NCBI GenBank assembly: GCA_963575745.1
Contig: CAUYUJ010018051.1
Span: 94,501 to 158,500 of the forward strand
DNA length: 64,000 nt
Direction of reading: 5' to 3'
From: Prorocentrum cordatum
Taxonomy: Eukaryota; Sar; Dinophyceae; Prorocentrales; Prorocentraceae
Under the pieces are notes generated by a model, which was not told the origin of the DNA, did no database searches, and saw only the letters and a program-made list of their open reading frames with translations. Positions within the stretch are counted from its first letter, which is position 1. The number at the start of each line of letters is the position of its first letter. Below are positions 42,421-57,065 of this stretch, in pieces. Position numbers and translations under genes: made by a program.

Positions 42421-42589
42421 GCGGCCCCGATGAGAGAAAGACTAGCGCGCCAGACCAGGGCAAAACGGGAGGAAGTCTCGAGCGGGAGCGCTGGTTTTGA
42501 TAGGACAGCGGCTTTTCGGCGGCGCGCAAGAACACCAACCCTGAGTAAAACATGAAGAAGTCTCGAGCGGGAGCGCTGTTGAACTCTCA

Positions 42590-44027
42590 GTCTTGAAGAA
42601 TAGTTAGTGTTGATCCCCCCCCCGCCGGTGCACATTTATTTTTTCAATTGAAGTGCCCCCCCCGGGGCTCGCACCTTGTTTTTCGTCAAAAAAAATCTTC
42701 CTGCTCAAACTGGCCCCCTGGCCCCCGGGTTACAACAACAACGGTTCCCACTTGAAACTTCTTCACAATTTAGCCAGAACCCCCGCTCCCGCCCGAGACT
42801 TCCTCGCATTCGATTCAAGAATCGCGCTCCCGCTTGGGACTTCCTTGCGATTTCTTTAGGAATCGCTCCTCCTGCGCTCTGGAGTCGCGCCTCGCTGGAG
42901 ACTTGCTTGCAATGTACTGAAGAATAGCGCCCTGGCCCTTGCGTTGGAATTTCTTCAATTTACTCCAGCGCCGCGCTCCCGACACCCAGGCACCCAGGAG
43001 TCGCGCTCACGCTGAGGACTCCTTCACAGATTACCTGGGAATCGAAATCTCGCTGACCTTCGTGGCCCCGTTGCAGCCCTTCGTGGCCCCCTCGCTGCCC
43101 TTCGTGGCCCACTCGCTTTGTTTCGCGGCCCCGTTGCAGCCCCTCGTGGCCTCCTCGTTGCCCTTCGTGGCCCCGTTGCAGCCCTGCGTGGCCCCCTCGC
43201 TGCCCTTCGTGGCCTCGTTGCAGCCCTTCGTGGCCCCGTTGCAGCCCTTCGTGGCCCCCTCGCTGCCCTTCGTGGCCCCGTTGCAGCCCTTCGTGGCGCC
43301 CTCGCTGCCCTTCGTGGCCCCGCTGCAGCCCTTCGCGGCCCCCTCGCTTTGTTTCGTGGCCCCTTCGTGGCCCCGTTGCTGCCCTCAGTGGCCCCGTCCG
43401 TACTCTCCGCGGCCCAACATACGTATACCCTTCGTGGCCCCCGCTCGTTCGCGTTCGTTGTGGCCCCATGTGCATGCCCTTCGTGGCCCCGCTGTCGCCG
43501 TTTGTGGCCCCCTCATTGTCCTACGTGGCCCAGGTGCTACCCTCAGTGGCCCCTATCGTTGCCTTCAGTGGCCCCGCATTATCTGCAATTCGTGGCCCAC
43601 GCTCGTTCGCGTTCTTCGTGGCCCCATACGCATTCCCATTGTGTCCCCGCTGTCGCCCCTCGTGGCCTACTTCGTGTCCTTCGTGGCTCTGCTGTCGTTC
43701 TCTCTTGCTCTCGCTTTCGCTCGTCGTCGTCGTCGCTGTCGCCGTCGTTGCCGTCGTCGTCGACGACGTCGTCGTGGTCGGTCCCCTGTCCGTCCCTCTT
43801 GGGGTCGGGTCGACGGTCCGCGGCCGCCCCGCCGATCAGCGCTGCGGCTGGCCAGGCCGACGGTCCGCGGCCGCCCCGCCGCTTGCCGGGGCCCGGCCTG
43901 CAGGGAAGAAAAGTATACCCCCCAAAAGGAGTTCGATCGTAGACGGAGAGGGCGGGTATCGAGGGTTTGGGAAATGCGCGTTATTGGACACTCGAGCAGA
44001 TAAGGGCGAACAGTCTTAAGATGATCG

Positions 44028-44071
<44 letters not shown>

Positions 44072-44120
44072 ATTGGTATTGTTCTTGTTATTGTTATTGT
44101 TGTTGAACATTATTAATTCT
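42590..44120 (-). repeat. Composite repeat R1, copy E (inverted)
   Basis: Reverse-orientation copy. From 42590 come CTGAAGAATA, the GGCCCCCTGGCCCCCGG block and the GAGACTTCCT series. Next is a long CCCTTCGTGGCCCC minisatellite (43055-43680), a shortened GTC tract, the CGGTCCGCGGCCGCCCCGCC pair, GTATACCCCCCAAAAGG, the core, and a GTT microsatellite (about 44027-44104). The minisatellite is much longer than in the direct copies. Confidence 0.85.
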
Positions 44121-44640
44121 AAAGAATAATTATTGTTGGGACCCCTGGTGCACGGCCCCCCTGCGCCGCCTAGGCCGCAGCTACATTTTCATCATTTTCG
44201 TGAGGAAGCCTCAGGTAATACGATGTCATCAAGATCCGGTTGTTTTGTTGTAATCCGTTTTCCCTTGCAAAAAACACTATAAAATGACATTTCTTGTTCT
44301 AATATAATCAAATTTCAAGAATCCCTTGCAAAAAATAAGGTAAAGTGGACATTCGCGCGCGCAAGACGAAATCCTTCCAAAAGCTTAGTGTTCGGAGCGA
44401 TTTTAACATAAAAACATCAAAAAACCAATGGTTTTTCAACAAAAAAATGTCAAAATCTCATCCCGCGCGCTCTTGCGGATTCGTAGGAAACCCAACACTT
44501 TTTAAACATTTCTGTCAAACGGGCTTTTGCGAGCAACTTTTTCGAACTTCTGCGACAACGGTTGCGCACCTGCCAGGGCCATCATCCCTGTCAAATAATA
44601 CCATGCGGGACACATTCGTTTTTTCTTCGCGCGCGCACGC
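44105..44640 (+). repeat. 537-bp AT-rich block, copy 1
   Basis: AT-richer than its surroundings. Starts GAACATTATTAATTCTAAAG and runs to the CGCGCGCGCACGCC end. It contains a 99-codon frame from 44345 to about 44640. Copies 2 and 3 at 45290 and 46054 have the same length and nearly the same bases. After copy 1 a 390-bp insert with CT-rich tracts (44663-44715, 44905-44960) precedes the shared downstream segment at about 45048. Confidence 0.9.
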
Positions 44641-45047
44641 CGTCGTCGTCGGCCGCGGGGCCGTCTCTCTCTCTCCCGCTCTCTTCCTCTGTCTCGCCTT
44701 CTCTCTCTCAGTGTCTGTACCATGTCTAGCACTGGTAACAAAGGTATTTGTGTATCCCCACATCCGCCCAGGAATTCCACAAATGTGACCAACTATCTTG
44801 CGAGTACGTATCATCTCATGTGTGTCGTGCACACTATCAAATGTAACAGAGTTGTGTATTCCCATCATCCCAGGAACTTGACCCAAAAATGTGACCAACT
44901 CCGCTCTCTCTGTCTCTCTCTCTGTCTGCTCTCTGTCTCTCTCTCTGTCTCTCTGTATTATGTATTGTATGGCACAATTGCACCATGCTGGGCACATGCG
45001 CGCCCCGAATAAGTGACCAAGTTCTGTGGGTGTGTACCCCACGCCAG

Positions 45048-45289
45048 TGTAGTAGCCACGGTCGTCCGCACGCCACGAAGTGAAGTGTCCCAACGTCATA
45101 GGGCGGGAAGCTGGGTTTGGGTGGTCGCGAAGAGTCGTTTGGATATTTGGTAGAGCTTGTAATGCCCCCCCACGAAGTGGGGGTATTGCCTGGTGTCGTA
45201 TGAAAACCCTGGCACTGGGGAGAACACCACGCGTTCGGGTAAAATGATTGGTGTTGTTGTTGGTGTTGCTGTTGGTTGTTGTTGTTGTT
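45048..45289. repeat. Segment following block copy 1, with hairpin
   Basis: GTAGCCACGGTCGTCCGCA, GCCACGAAGTGAAGTGTCC and AGGGCGGGAAGCTGGGT precede a hairpin CCCCCAC-GAA-GTGGGGG (45167-45183), then ATGAAAACCCTGGCACTGG and a GTT tract. The same segment follows block copies 2 (45848-46053) and 3 (46617-46830). Confidence 0.85.
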
Positions 45290-46053
45290 GAACATTATTA
45301 ATTCTAAAGAATAATTATTGTTGGGACCCCTGGTGCACGGCCCCCCTGCGCCGCCTAGGCCGCAGCTACATTTTCATCATTTTCGTGAGGAAGCCTCAGG
45401 TAATACGATGTCATCAAGATCCGGTTGTTTTGTTGTAATCCGTTTTCCCTTGCAAAAAACACTATAAAATGACATTTCTTGTTCTAATATAATCAAATTT
45501 CAAGAATCCCTTGCAAAAAATAAGGTAAAGTGGACATTCGCGCGCGCAAGACGAAATCCTTCCAAAAGCTTAGTGTTCGGAGCGATTTTAACATAAAAAC
45601 ATCAAAAAACCAATGGTTTTTCAACAAAAAAATGTCAAAATCTCATCCCGCGCGCTCTTGCGGATTCGTAGGAAACCCAACACTTTTTAAACATTTCTGT
45701 CAAACGGGCTTTTGCGAGCAACTTTTTCGAACTTCTGCGACAACGGTTGCGCACCTGCCAGGGCCATCATCCCTGTCAAATAATACCATGCGGGACACAT
45801 TCGTTTTTTCTTCGCGCGCGCACGCCGAAATCTCCGGCCCGGGGCCCTGTAGTAGCCACGGTCGTCCGCAGGCCACGAAGTGAAGTGTCCGAACGTCATA
45901 GGGCGGGAAGCTGGGTGTGGGTGGTGGCGAAGAGTCGTTTGGAAATTTGGTAGAGCTTGAACCGGCCCCCCCACAAAGTGGGGGTATTGGCTGGCGTCGC
46001 ATGAAAACCCTGGCACTGGTGAGAACACTGAGCGTTCGGGTAAAGTGATTGTT
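45290..46053 (+). repeat. 537-bp AT-rich block copy 2 plus downstream segment
   Basis: The block (45290-45826) appears base-for-base the same as copy 1 by eye. The 390-bp insert of copy 1 is absent. The downstream segment carries CCCCCAC-AAA-GTGGGGG at 45968-45984, with the loop changed from GAA to AAA. Confidence 0.9.
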
Positions 46054-46830
46054 GAACATTATTACTTCTAAAGAATAATTATTGTTGGGCCCCCTGGTGC
46101 ACGCCCCCCCTGCGCCGCCTAGGCCGCAGCTACATTTTCATCATTTTCGTGAGGAAGCCTCAGGTAAAACGATGTGATCCAGATCCGGTTGTTTTGTTGT
46201 AATCCGTTTTCCCTTGCAAAAAACACTATAAAATGACATTTCTTGTTCTAATATAATCAAATTTCAAGAATCCCTTGCAAAAAATAAGGTAAAGTGGACA
46301 TTCGCGCGCGCAAGACGAAATCCTTCCAAAAGCTTAGTGTTCGGAGCGATTTTAACATAAAAACATCAAAAAACCAATGGTTTTTCAACAAAAAAATGTC
46401 AAAATCTCATCCCGCGCGCTCTTGCGGATTCGTAGGAAACCCAACACTTTTTAAACATTTCTGTCAAACGGGCTTTTGCGAGCAACTTTTTCGAACTTCT
46501 GCAACAACGGTTGCGCACCTGCCAGGGCCATCATCCCTGTCAAATAATACCATGCGGGACACATTCGTTTTTTCTTCGCGCGCGCACGCCGTCGTCGTCG
46601 GCCGCGGGGCCCTGAATAGTAGCCACGGTCGTCCGCATGCCACGAAGTGAAGTGTCCGAACGTCATAGGGCGGGAAGCTGGGTGTGGGTGGTGGCGAAGA
46701 GTCGTTTGGAAATTTGGTAGAGCTTGAACCGGCCCCCCCACAAAGTGGGGGTTTTGCCCGCCTCCTATGAAAACCCTGGCACTGGTGAGAACGGAGTGTC
46801 CCCAGTCTTAAATGATTGTTGTTGTTGTTG
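46054..46830 (+). repeat. 537-bp AT-rich block copy 3 plus downstream segment
   Basis: The block (46054-46590) has the same length with about eight substitutions against copies 1 and 2. The downstream segment has the hairpin CCCCCAC-AAA-GTGGGGG at 46735-46751. A GTT tract at about 46814-46842 closes the array. Confidence 0.9.
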
Positions 46831-48292
46831 TTGTTGTTGTTGGGGGGGCGTTTTTGGCGGCCCCCCAAACCGCTCGAGCGTGAGCCTCATTCTCAACGAA
46901 AATGTAGCCGGCGCCTCGGCGAGAGCTCCAGAGCGCCGTTCAGGGGTCCACCAATAATTATTCTTTCGTAATTAGCAGTCAACCGCAACAACAACAGCAA
47001 AAGCAACAAAATATCAGCCAGCGTGGACTCCAAATAGACAGTGGGTGATACTGGTGATAAGGACGAGGAGGATGACGACGAGGACGATCCTGTTCTCCAC
47101 ACGCGCACTCCAGTCCACTGTATTGTACCGCACTGGACCGTGCGGCCCAGCAGCTGCGTCAGGGGAGCAGCGCGCCGACCACGCCTCCCTCGCGGGCGTT
47201 TCCGCGCCGCGCTCTGTTGGGGCGTCTACCGACACGTGTTTCCAAGGAGCCGGGTCAGCTTCAAGACGATGTTTTCCCTTGGCTGCTCGGGCTATGGCAC
47301 TCGCAGTCTGCCCCGTGCAACCGCATAGGCGCAGGAACAGACGTAGGCATAGCCATGAACTAAGAGGGAGGGGTATAGGAATTTGGACGAGGGCGGAACG
47401 GACCAATTAGGGTTTGAGTTAAACTCCTAGAGGACAAACAAATTCAGATAAAAAAACTGCGCGGGAACCACCAACCTCTGGCGCGTGTTCTGGCGAGCCA
47501 CAGTGGCCACTTTTCGCGGAGAGCGCAGCGGCTACACCTTGGGCAATCGCTGCCTCGGTCCCTGTCGGCCCCCGTGCTCTTGGAGACGGGGCCGCCACTC
47601 GAATCTGCACTGCGAGAGGGCCCCGGGCAGCTCCACTGCGCCAAAGGCTCGGCGTAGGAGGCGCCCGGGAGAGAAAGCCAAAACAATGGCCGCAGCGAGA
47701 CCGCATGCGAGAAGACCTCGCGCCAGCAGGAGTTCCGCGCACAATTGCCCTCGCTGCTGCATGCGGGCACAGCTGGGCGAGCACCGATCTAGGCAATGTC
47801 AGGCCGCTCGGCGAAGCCAAGCGAAACAGCACGGTAAAAATACGCACGCGCAGGAAATATGCCAACGCCCCCACGGATTTCTTTTTCCCCCCCCAGTCCC
47901 AGCCCCAGTCCCTGGCCGAGTCCGCAGCGAAAGGGGCCGCTGCACCCGGCTCCCTCCGGCTGGCCCCCTGGCTGGGCTGCCGACGCCCGCGGTCGCCTTA
48001 GGCGGCCCGACGGGCCCGCCGGCCACCGCGCGGTCTTCGCGCCGCCCGCCGCCGCCGCCCGCCGCCCGCCCGGCCGAGCCGCCCAGCGTGCCTCGGCCTC
48101 CGGAGGCTTCCGGCGGCGTCCGGAAGCCGCGGAAGCACCCGGGGCCCTGGCCAGGCCGGCTCCCCGCCGCGCCCGGGCAAGGCCGCCCGCGAAGGCCGCC
48201 AAAGCTGCCCCAGCCCGGCCGCCCGCGGCCGCAGCGCCCGCCGGCCCTGCCCGCCTGCCGTGCGAGCGCCTGCCTGCCCAATCCCAGCCCTC
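46831..48292. other. Unassigned DNA including one arm of an inverted duplication
   Basis: 46940-46965 holds another ACCAATAATTATTCTTTC motif. No gene was recognised from 47040 to 47870. From about 47880 to 48290 the sequence is very GC-rich and is the reverse complement of about 56110-56541; this arm also supplies the artificial Arg/Gly/Pro tail read after the PPR repeats. Confidence 0.6.
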
Positions 48293-49433
48293 CAACCCAC
48301 GACGTCGGGTCCCAGCTTCGCGTCCAGCATCGCGCTGAGCAGCACGAATGCCTGTTGCCACTGCCCCCTCTTCTCGCCCGCGTTGATCCCAACATTGTAG
48401 CTGATGAAACTCGGCGCCACCTTCGCCTCCCGCATCTCGCTGAGCAGCGAGAGAGCCCGCTGCCACTGCTCGCCGTTCGTGCACGCGCTGATCCCGGAGC
48501 TGTAGCTGATGACACTTGGCTCCACCTTCGCCTCACGCATCTCGCTGCGCAGCGGGGGAGCCTGCTGCCACTGCTCGCCGTTCGTACACGCTCTGATCCC
48601 AGGGCTGATCCCAGAGTTGTAGCTGATGGCATCTGGCTCCGACCTCACTCCCCGCATCTCGCAGAGCAGCGATAGAGCCCGCTGCCACTGCTCGCCTTTC
48701 GTGCACGCGCTGATCCCAGAGCTGTAGCTGATGACATTCGGCTCCGATCTCACTTCCCACACCCCGCCGAGCAGTGATAGAGCCCGCTGCCACTGCTCGT
48801 CTTTCGCGCACGCGCTGATCCCAGAGCTATAGCCGATGGCATCTGGCTCCACCTTCGCCTCCCGCATCTCGCTGGGCAGCGAGAGAGCCCGCTGCCACTG
48901 CTGGCCTCTCGTGCATGCGCTGATCCCAGAGCTGTAGCTGATGACACTTGGCTCCACCTTCGCCTCCCACATCTTGCTGAGCAGTGGGAGAGCCTGCTGC
49001 CACTGCTCGCCATTCGCGCACGCGCTGATCCCAGAGTTGTAGCTGATGGCAGCTGGCTCCAACCTCACTTCCCAAATCACGCAGAGCAGCGATAGAGCCC
49101 GCTGCCACTGCTCGCCTTTCGTGCACGCGCTGATCCCAGAGCTGTAGCTGATGACACTTGGCTCCACCTTTGCCTCCCGCATCTCGCTGAGCAGTGGGAG
49201 AGCGGGTTGCCATTGCTCGCCGTTCGTACGTCGTACACGCGCTGATCCCAGAGCTGATCCCAGAGTTGTAGCTGATGGCATCTGGCTCCAACCTCACTTC
49301 CCAAACCACGCAGAGCAGTGAGAGGGCCCGCTGCCACTGCTCGCCTTTCGCGCACGCGCTGATCCCAGAGCTGTAGCTGATGACATTCGGCTCCGATCTC
49401 ACTTCCCACATCCCTCTGAGCAGTGATAGAGCC

Positions 49434-49476
<43 letters not shown>
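48293..49476 (-). CDS. PPR-repeat protein, dinoflagellate ISAC/GEQW class
   Basis: About 11 tandem 35-residue units of the form GISAC-KGEQWQRALSLLSEMREAKVEPxVISYSS. This is the pentatricopeptide repeat (two helices per unit) used for sequence-specific RNA binding, usually in organelles; residues such as Ser/Asn at the loop positions vary between units. The reading frame shifts once near 49240-49260, where ISSGISACTTYERRAM marks a disturbed unit, and one unit carries a small insertion (ISPGIRACTN). Upstream, a CAG tract (49435-49476 on the plus strand as GCT) encodes polyglutamine at the place where EQW-QRAL would be. The last unit (GQWQQAFVLLSAMLDAKLGPDVVGW) is the most diverged. No start codon or targeting peptide could be fixed, and the GC-rich frame after 48293 is probably not part of it. 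Confidence 0.75.
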
Positions 49477-49998
49477 ACTGCAACACCAGGCGGGGCAACA
49501 AAGTAATTATGCAGCGCAGGTGTCGCCTGCAGCCCCGCTGCACATTGGTTTGCGCGGATGTTGGCCGCAGGTGGCAGCGCGATTCGATTGGCCATGTCGC
49601 CGAAAACAGGAAAACGACGGCTGAAATAATTTACGGATATGCTAAGGTCCAGAGGTCCGAAGCCGATTTCGACAATGGCGGGCCCGCTCGCCCACGGGGA
49701 CCCGCCAGTAATTTTATTCTCGCAGGGTCGGCACGAGAGCAGTTTTGAAGGGGAGATGTCTAAGTCATGGGGGTGGGGGTATTTCGGTGGCGGTCTTCTT
49801 TCTAGGGTTGCGGACAGCTCGACTGCAGTCCTCGACGGCACCAGGCCCGGCCGTAGGGGCAACCTTGCCGCAGCCGCTGCGGCCGCACAGCTGCTCGAAT
49901 CCGAAGGCTTCCGGAGGCGCCCAGGAGCGCCGCCGCGCTCGGAGGCCGCCGAACCGGGGGAATGGCAACACGGCTGGCAGTTCCACGCTTGTTCCGCA
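49477..49998. other. Unassigned DNA upstream of the PPR repeats
   Basis: Long frames exist on both strands but none shows a known domain. It may contain 5' exon or promoter sequence of the PPR gene, which cannot be decided by eye. Confidence 0.3.
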
Positions 49999-50142
49999 CG
50001 CAACACCCACTACAGGGACAACGTGTTCATGCCCAACCTCACCAGGGCCAACCAGGCCATGCTAAGGTCAGGCTCAGGACCGAGAGCCGCCTACTGGCTT
50101 CACACCTTACCCACCACCGAGGGGCACGAGTTCAAGCCCGCG
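49999..50142 (+). pseudogene. Possible LINE C-terminal fragment
   Basis: A short plus-strand stretch reads THYRDNVFMPNLTRANQAML then RSGSGPRAAYWLHTLPTT. The pattern RLRS-GPGA-AWL-ALPT is common in the C-terminal part of dinoflagellate non-LTR retroelement proteins. It is isolated among GC-rich repeats. Confidence 0.3.
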
Positions 50143-50370
50143 CGGTCCCGGGCGGCGCCTCAGGCTCCCGCTGCCGCTTCTCCCGCACACGTGCGGGGCA
50201 GCCGGCCGCCCAGGCTGCCGGGCCCGGCTGGACACGCTGGGGGACCACCAAGCCGCGTGCCCACGCACCGGGCCTCTCGCCAGAGGCGCGAAACCGCTCG
50301 AACGAGCTAGGGCGAGGGTCGCCAGAGAAGCTGGAGGGAGAGTTTTTTATATTTGTTTTCCTCTGCGCGG

Positions 50371-53745
<3,375 letters not shown>

Positions 53746-53749
53746 GGAC

Positions 53750-53959
53750 ACTAACGCCGTTGTCCACAACCCGCTGGACCGCAGACAATTATTAGACCTA
53801 GTCGTCTACGGCATCTCGCCGAACGGCGTCCCGCTGTGCTGCGACAGCACCATGGTGTCTCCCCTCCGCAGGGACGGCTGGCACCGGCCGCGCACCTTCG
53901 ACACCGACGGCGCCGCACTACTTGTGGCCGACAGTCGGGGGGTGGTAATATTTCGCTGG
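53750..53959 (+). pseudogene. Retroelement-derived fragment (LCCD-VSPL motif)
   Basis: Plus-strand frame reading NPLDRRQLLDLVVYGISPNG, VPLCCDSTMVSPLRRDGW and DTDGAALLVADSRG. The combination LDLVVYG...LCCD-T-VSPL-R-G...DGAAL is a recurrent segment of dinoflagellate non-LTR retroelement proteins. It stops being recognisable where the ACC/ACG repeats begin, so it is a broken island of about 70 codons between two microsatellite fields. Confidence 0.55.
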
Positions 53960-53989
53960 CTGTTTGAGGCCGGGGGTGCTGATACGACC

Positions 53990-55215
53990 AGGAGGGCCAC
54001 CACGACCAGCACCAACACGGCGACCAGCACCACGACAAGCGCGACCACGGCCAGGAGGAGCACTACGACCACCACCACGACCAGCACCACGGCGACCACG
54101 ACCACCACGACCACGGCCAGCACGACCAGCACCACCACCACCACGACCAGCACGACCACGGCCAGAGAACCACTATGACCACCACCACCACGATCAGCAC
54201 CACCACGCCCACGGCCAGCACCACCACGGCGACCGGCACCACCATGGCGACCAGCACCACCACGACCAGCACCACCACGACCAGGAGGACCACCACGGCG
54301 ACCAGCACCAACACGGCGACCAGCATCACCACGGCGACCAGCACCACTGCGACCAGCACCACCACGACCAGGAGGGCTACCACGACCAGCACCACCACGG
54401 CGACCAGCACCACCACGGCGACCAGCACCACGACCACGCACCACCACAGCGACCAGCACCACCACCAGCATCACCACGACCAGGAGAACCACCACGACCA
54501 GCACCACGACCAGCACCACCACGGCGACCACCACCACGACCAGCGCGACCACGGCCAGGAGGACCACCACGACCACCACGACCGGCACCACCACGACCAT
54601 GGCCAGCACGACCACGGCCAGCACGACCAGCACCACCACCACCACGACCAGCACGACCACGGCCAGAGGACCACTACCACTACCACCACGACCAGCACCA
54701 CCACGCCCACGGCCAGCACCACCACGGCGATCAGCACCACCACAGCGACCAGCACCACCACGACCAGCCCCACGACCAGGAGGACCACCACGACCAGCAC
54801 CACCACGGCGACCAGCACCACTACGACCTGCACCACCACGGCGACCAGCACCACCACGACCAGCACCACTACGACCGGCACCACCACGACCAGGAGGACC
54901 ACCACGACCAGCACCACCACGGCGACCAGCACCACTACGGCGACCAGCACCACTACGACCCGCACCACCACGGCGACCAGCACCACCACGACCAGGAGGA
55001 CCACCACGACCAGCACTACCACGGCGACCAGCACCACCACGGCGACCAGCACCACCACTGCGACCAGCACCACCACGACCAGCACCACCGCGACCAGGAG
55101 GACCACCACGACCAGCACCACTACGGCGACCAGCACCACCACGGCGACCAGCACCACTACGACCAGCACCACCACGGCGACCAGCACCACCAGGACCAGG
55201 GGCAGCACGGCGACT
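53990..55215. repeat. ACCACGACCAGC-based minisatellite
   Basis: About 1.2 kb built from CACCACGACCAGC and CACCACGGCGACCAGC, with AGGAGGACC interruptions. All six frames are largely open and low-complexity: His/Asp, Thr and Pro/Arg frames on the plus strand, Val, Trp and Gly frames on the minus strand. Confidence 0.95.
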
Positions 55216-56109
55216 AGCAGCACCCCGACAGCAGCCAGCAGCACAGAGGAGGAGGAGGCGGCGGCGGCGGCGGCGGAGGCGGCGGAGGAGACGCTGGCGC
55301 TGGCCCGAGGCAGCGCGGCGGCGCGGAGGGCGAACGCACCCCCGCGAGGCGCAGCGCCGCCGCAGGTTCGCGCACGGGCAGAGGGGGGCGGATTCAGCCC
55401 TCCTAAGCCACAACCCTCTGCCCAGCGACCTGCGGCGGCGGGCGCGGCGACCAGCGGCGGCAGGACCGGCGGCGAGGCGCGGCGGCCTGCGGCCGACCTG
55501 CGGCAGGCGGCGACGGGCCAGGCGCCGCGGCGAAGCGCGGCGGCCCGCGGCGGCGCGGCCGCGCGGAGGCCGTAAGCTGCGCCGCCAGCGCCGCCCCGAG
55601 GGCGGCGGCGGCGGCACCGGCTGGCGGCGGCAGGCCCGGCGGCGCGGCGCTGCGACGAGCGGCTGGCCGGCGACTGGCGGCGACGGGCCGGGCGCCGCGG
55701 CACAAGGCGCCGGCTGGCGGCGGCGGCTGGCGGCGGCTGGCCGAGGGCGCCCCGGGCGCTCCTGGGGCGCCGAGGGGCTTGGGGCAGCTGGGCGGGAGGC
55801 CCCCGGCGGGGCGGCTAGCTGGCGGGAGGTTCGGGGTTGCCCTGGCTTCGGCCGAAAACCCCCCGCTCCTTCGGGGCGCGCCCCCGCCCCACACTCACCG
55901 CGGGCGCGCGGGGGGTCCGCACTGGCCGCAAGGGGACGCGGCAGCCTTGGGGTAGGAAGGGGGGGAAAACAAAAAAAAAAAAAAAAAAAATCGTCGCCGC
56001 GGACGCCGACGAGCTGCGCGGCGGCTGGCAGCTGGTGCCCTCGACGCGGCGATCGCCGAACACAGGGCGCTCGTGGAGCAGGCGGCGGCCTTCCAGCCGC
56101 GGCGCACCC
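55216..56109. other. GC-rich unassigned DNA with an A run
   Basis: Extremely GC-rich. A run of about 20 A sits at 55971-55990. Long Arg/Ala/Gly frames on both strands reflect composition. No gene was recognised. Confidence 0.45.
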
Positions 56110-56561
56110 TCCTGGCCGAGAGGTTCGGGAGGAGGCGCTCGCACGGCAGGCAGGCGCTCGCACGGCAGGCGGGCAGGGCCGGCGGGCGCTGCGGCCGCGG
56201 GCCGCCGGGCCGGGGCAGCTATGGCGGCCTTCGCGGACGGCCTTGCCCGGGCGCGGAGGGGAGCCGACCGGGCCAGGGCCTCGAGAGCTTCCGCGGCCCC
56301 CGGACGCCGCCGGAAGCCTCCGGAGGCCGAGGCACGCAGGGCGGCTCGGCCGGGCGAGCGGCGGGCGGCGGCGGCTGGCGGCGCGAAGACCGCGAGGTGG
56401 CCGGCGGGCCCGTCGGGCCGCCTAAGGCGTCCGCGGGCGTCGGCAGCCCAGCCAGGGGGCCAGCCGGAGGGAGCCGGGTGCAGCAGCCCCTTTCGCTGCG
56501 GACTCGGCCAGGGGCAGGGACTGGGACTGGGAAGGGAGGGGCAAAAAAAAAAAAAAAAAAA
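56110..56561. repeat. Second arm of inverted duplication, ending in poly(A)
   Basis: Reverse complement of about 47880-48290. CTAAGGCG-CCGCGGGCGTCGGC and GCGGACTCGGCCAGGG here match the other strand near 48000 and 47920. It ends in a run of about 18 A (56543-56561); at the other arm the corresponding end has GGATTTCTTTTTCCCC. Confidence 0.75.
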
Positions 56562-56995
56562 TGAGCCACTGCGTTGCGTGATCCTCCCGCTGGCGCCTCT
56601 CGCTGCGACCTCGTGGGGCCGTTCCATGCAACGGTCGTGCAGGTGGGCCGCTGGCCCCGTAGCCCCCAGCGCGCGTCACTCGGAGAACAGGCTGGGCTGC
56701 TTTGCTCGTGGTGCTGGCTGAAGCGCAGCTGGTCGCAGCCGCAACGGTGCTTGTGTCAGTCGCAGCCTTGGTGGTGGCGGTGGTGGTGCTGGGCGTCGTT
56801 GTTGTGAAGGTGGTGCTGCTGATAATGCTGCTTGTCGTCGTGGTGCCCGTGGTGCTGCTGGTCGTCGTCGTTTGGCTGCTGGTCGCCGTCGTCGTGGCGA
56901 TGCTGATCGCGGTCGTCATGGTGGCTGTGCAGGGTGTCGCCGTGGTGGTTGCGGTGCTGCTGCTGGTGTTGGTGGTTGTCGTGGTGGTGGTGGTG

Positions 56996-57065
<70 letters not shown>

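Noticed and set aside
44345-46590. Conserved 99-codon frame in three copies as a real gene
   Set aside because: Conservation is explained by recent duplication of the whole 537-bp block; non-coding parts are equally conserved.
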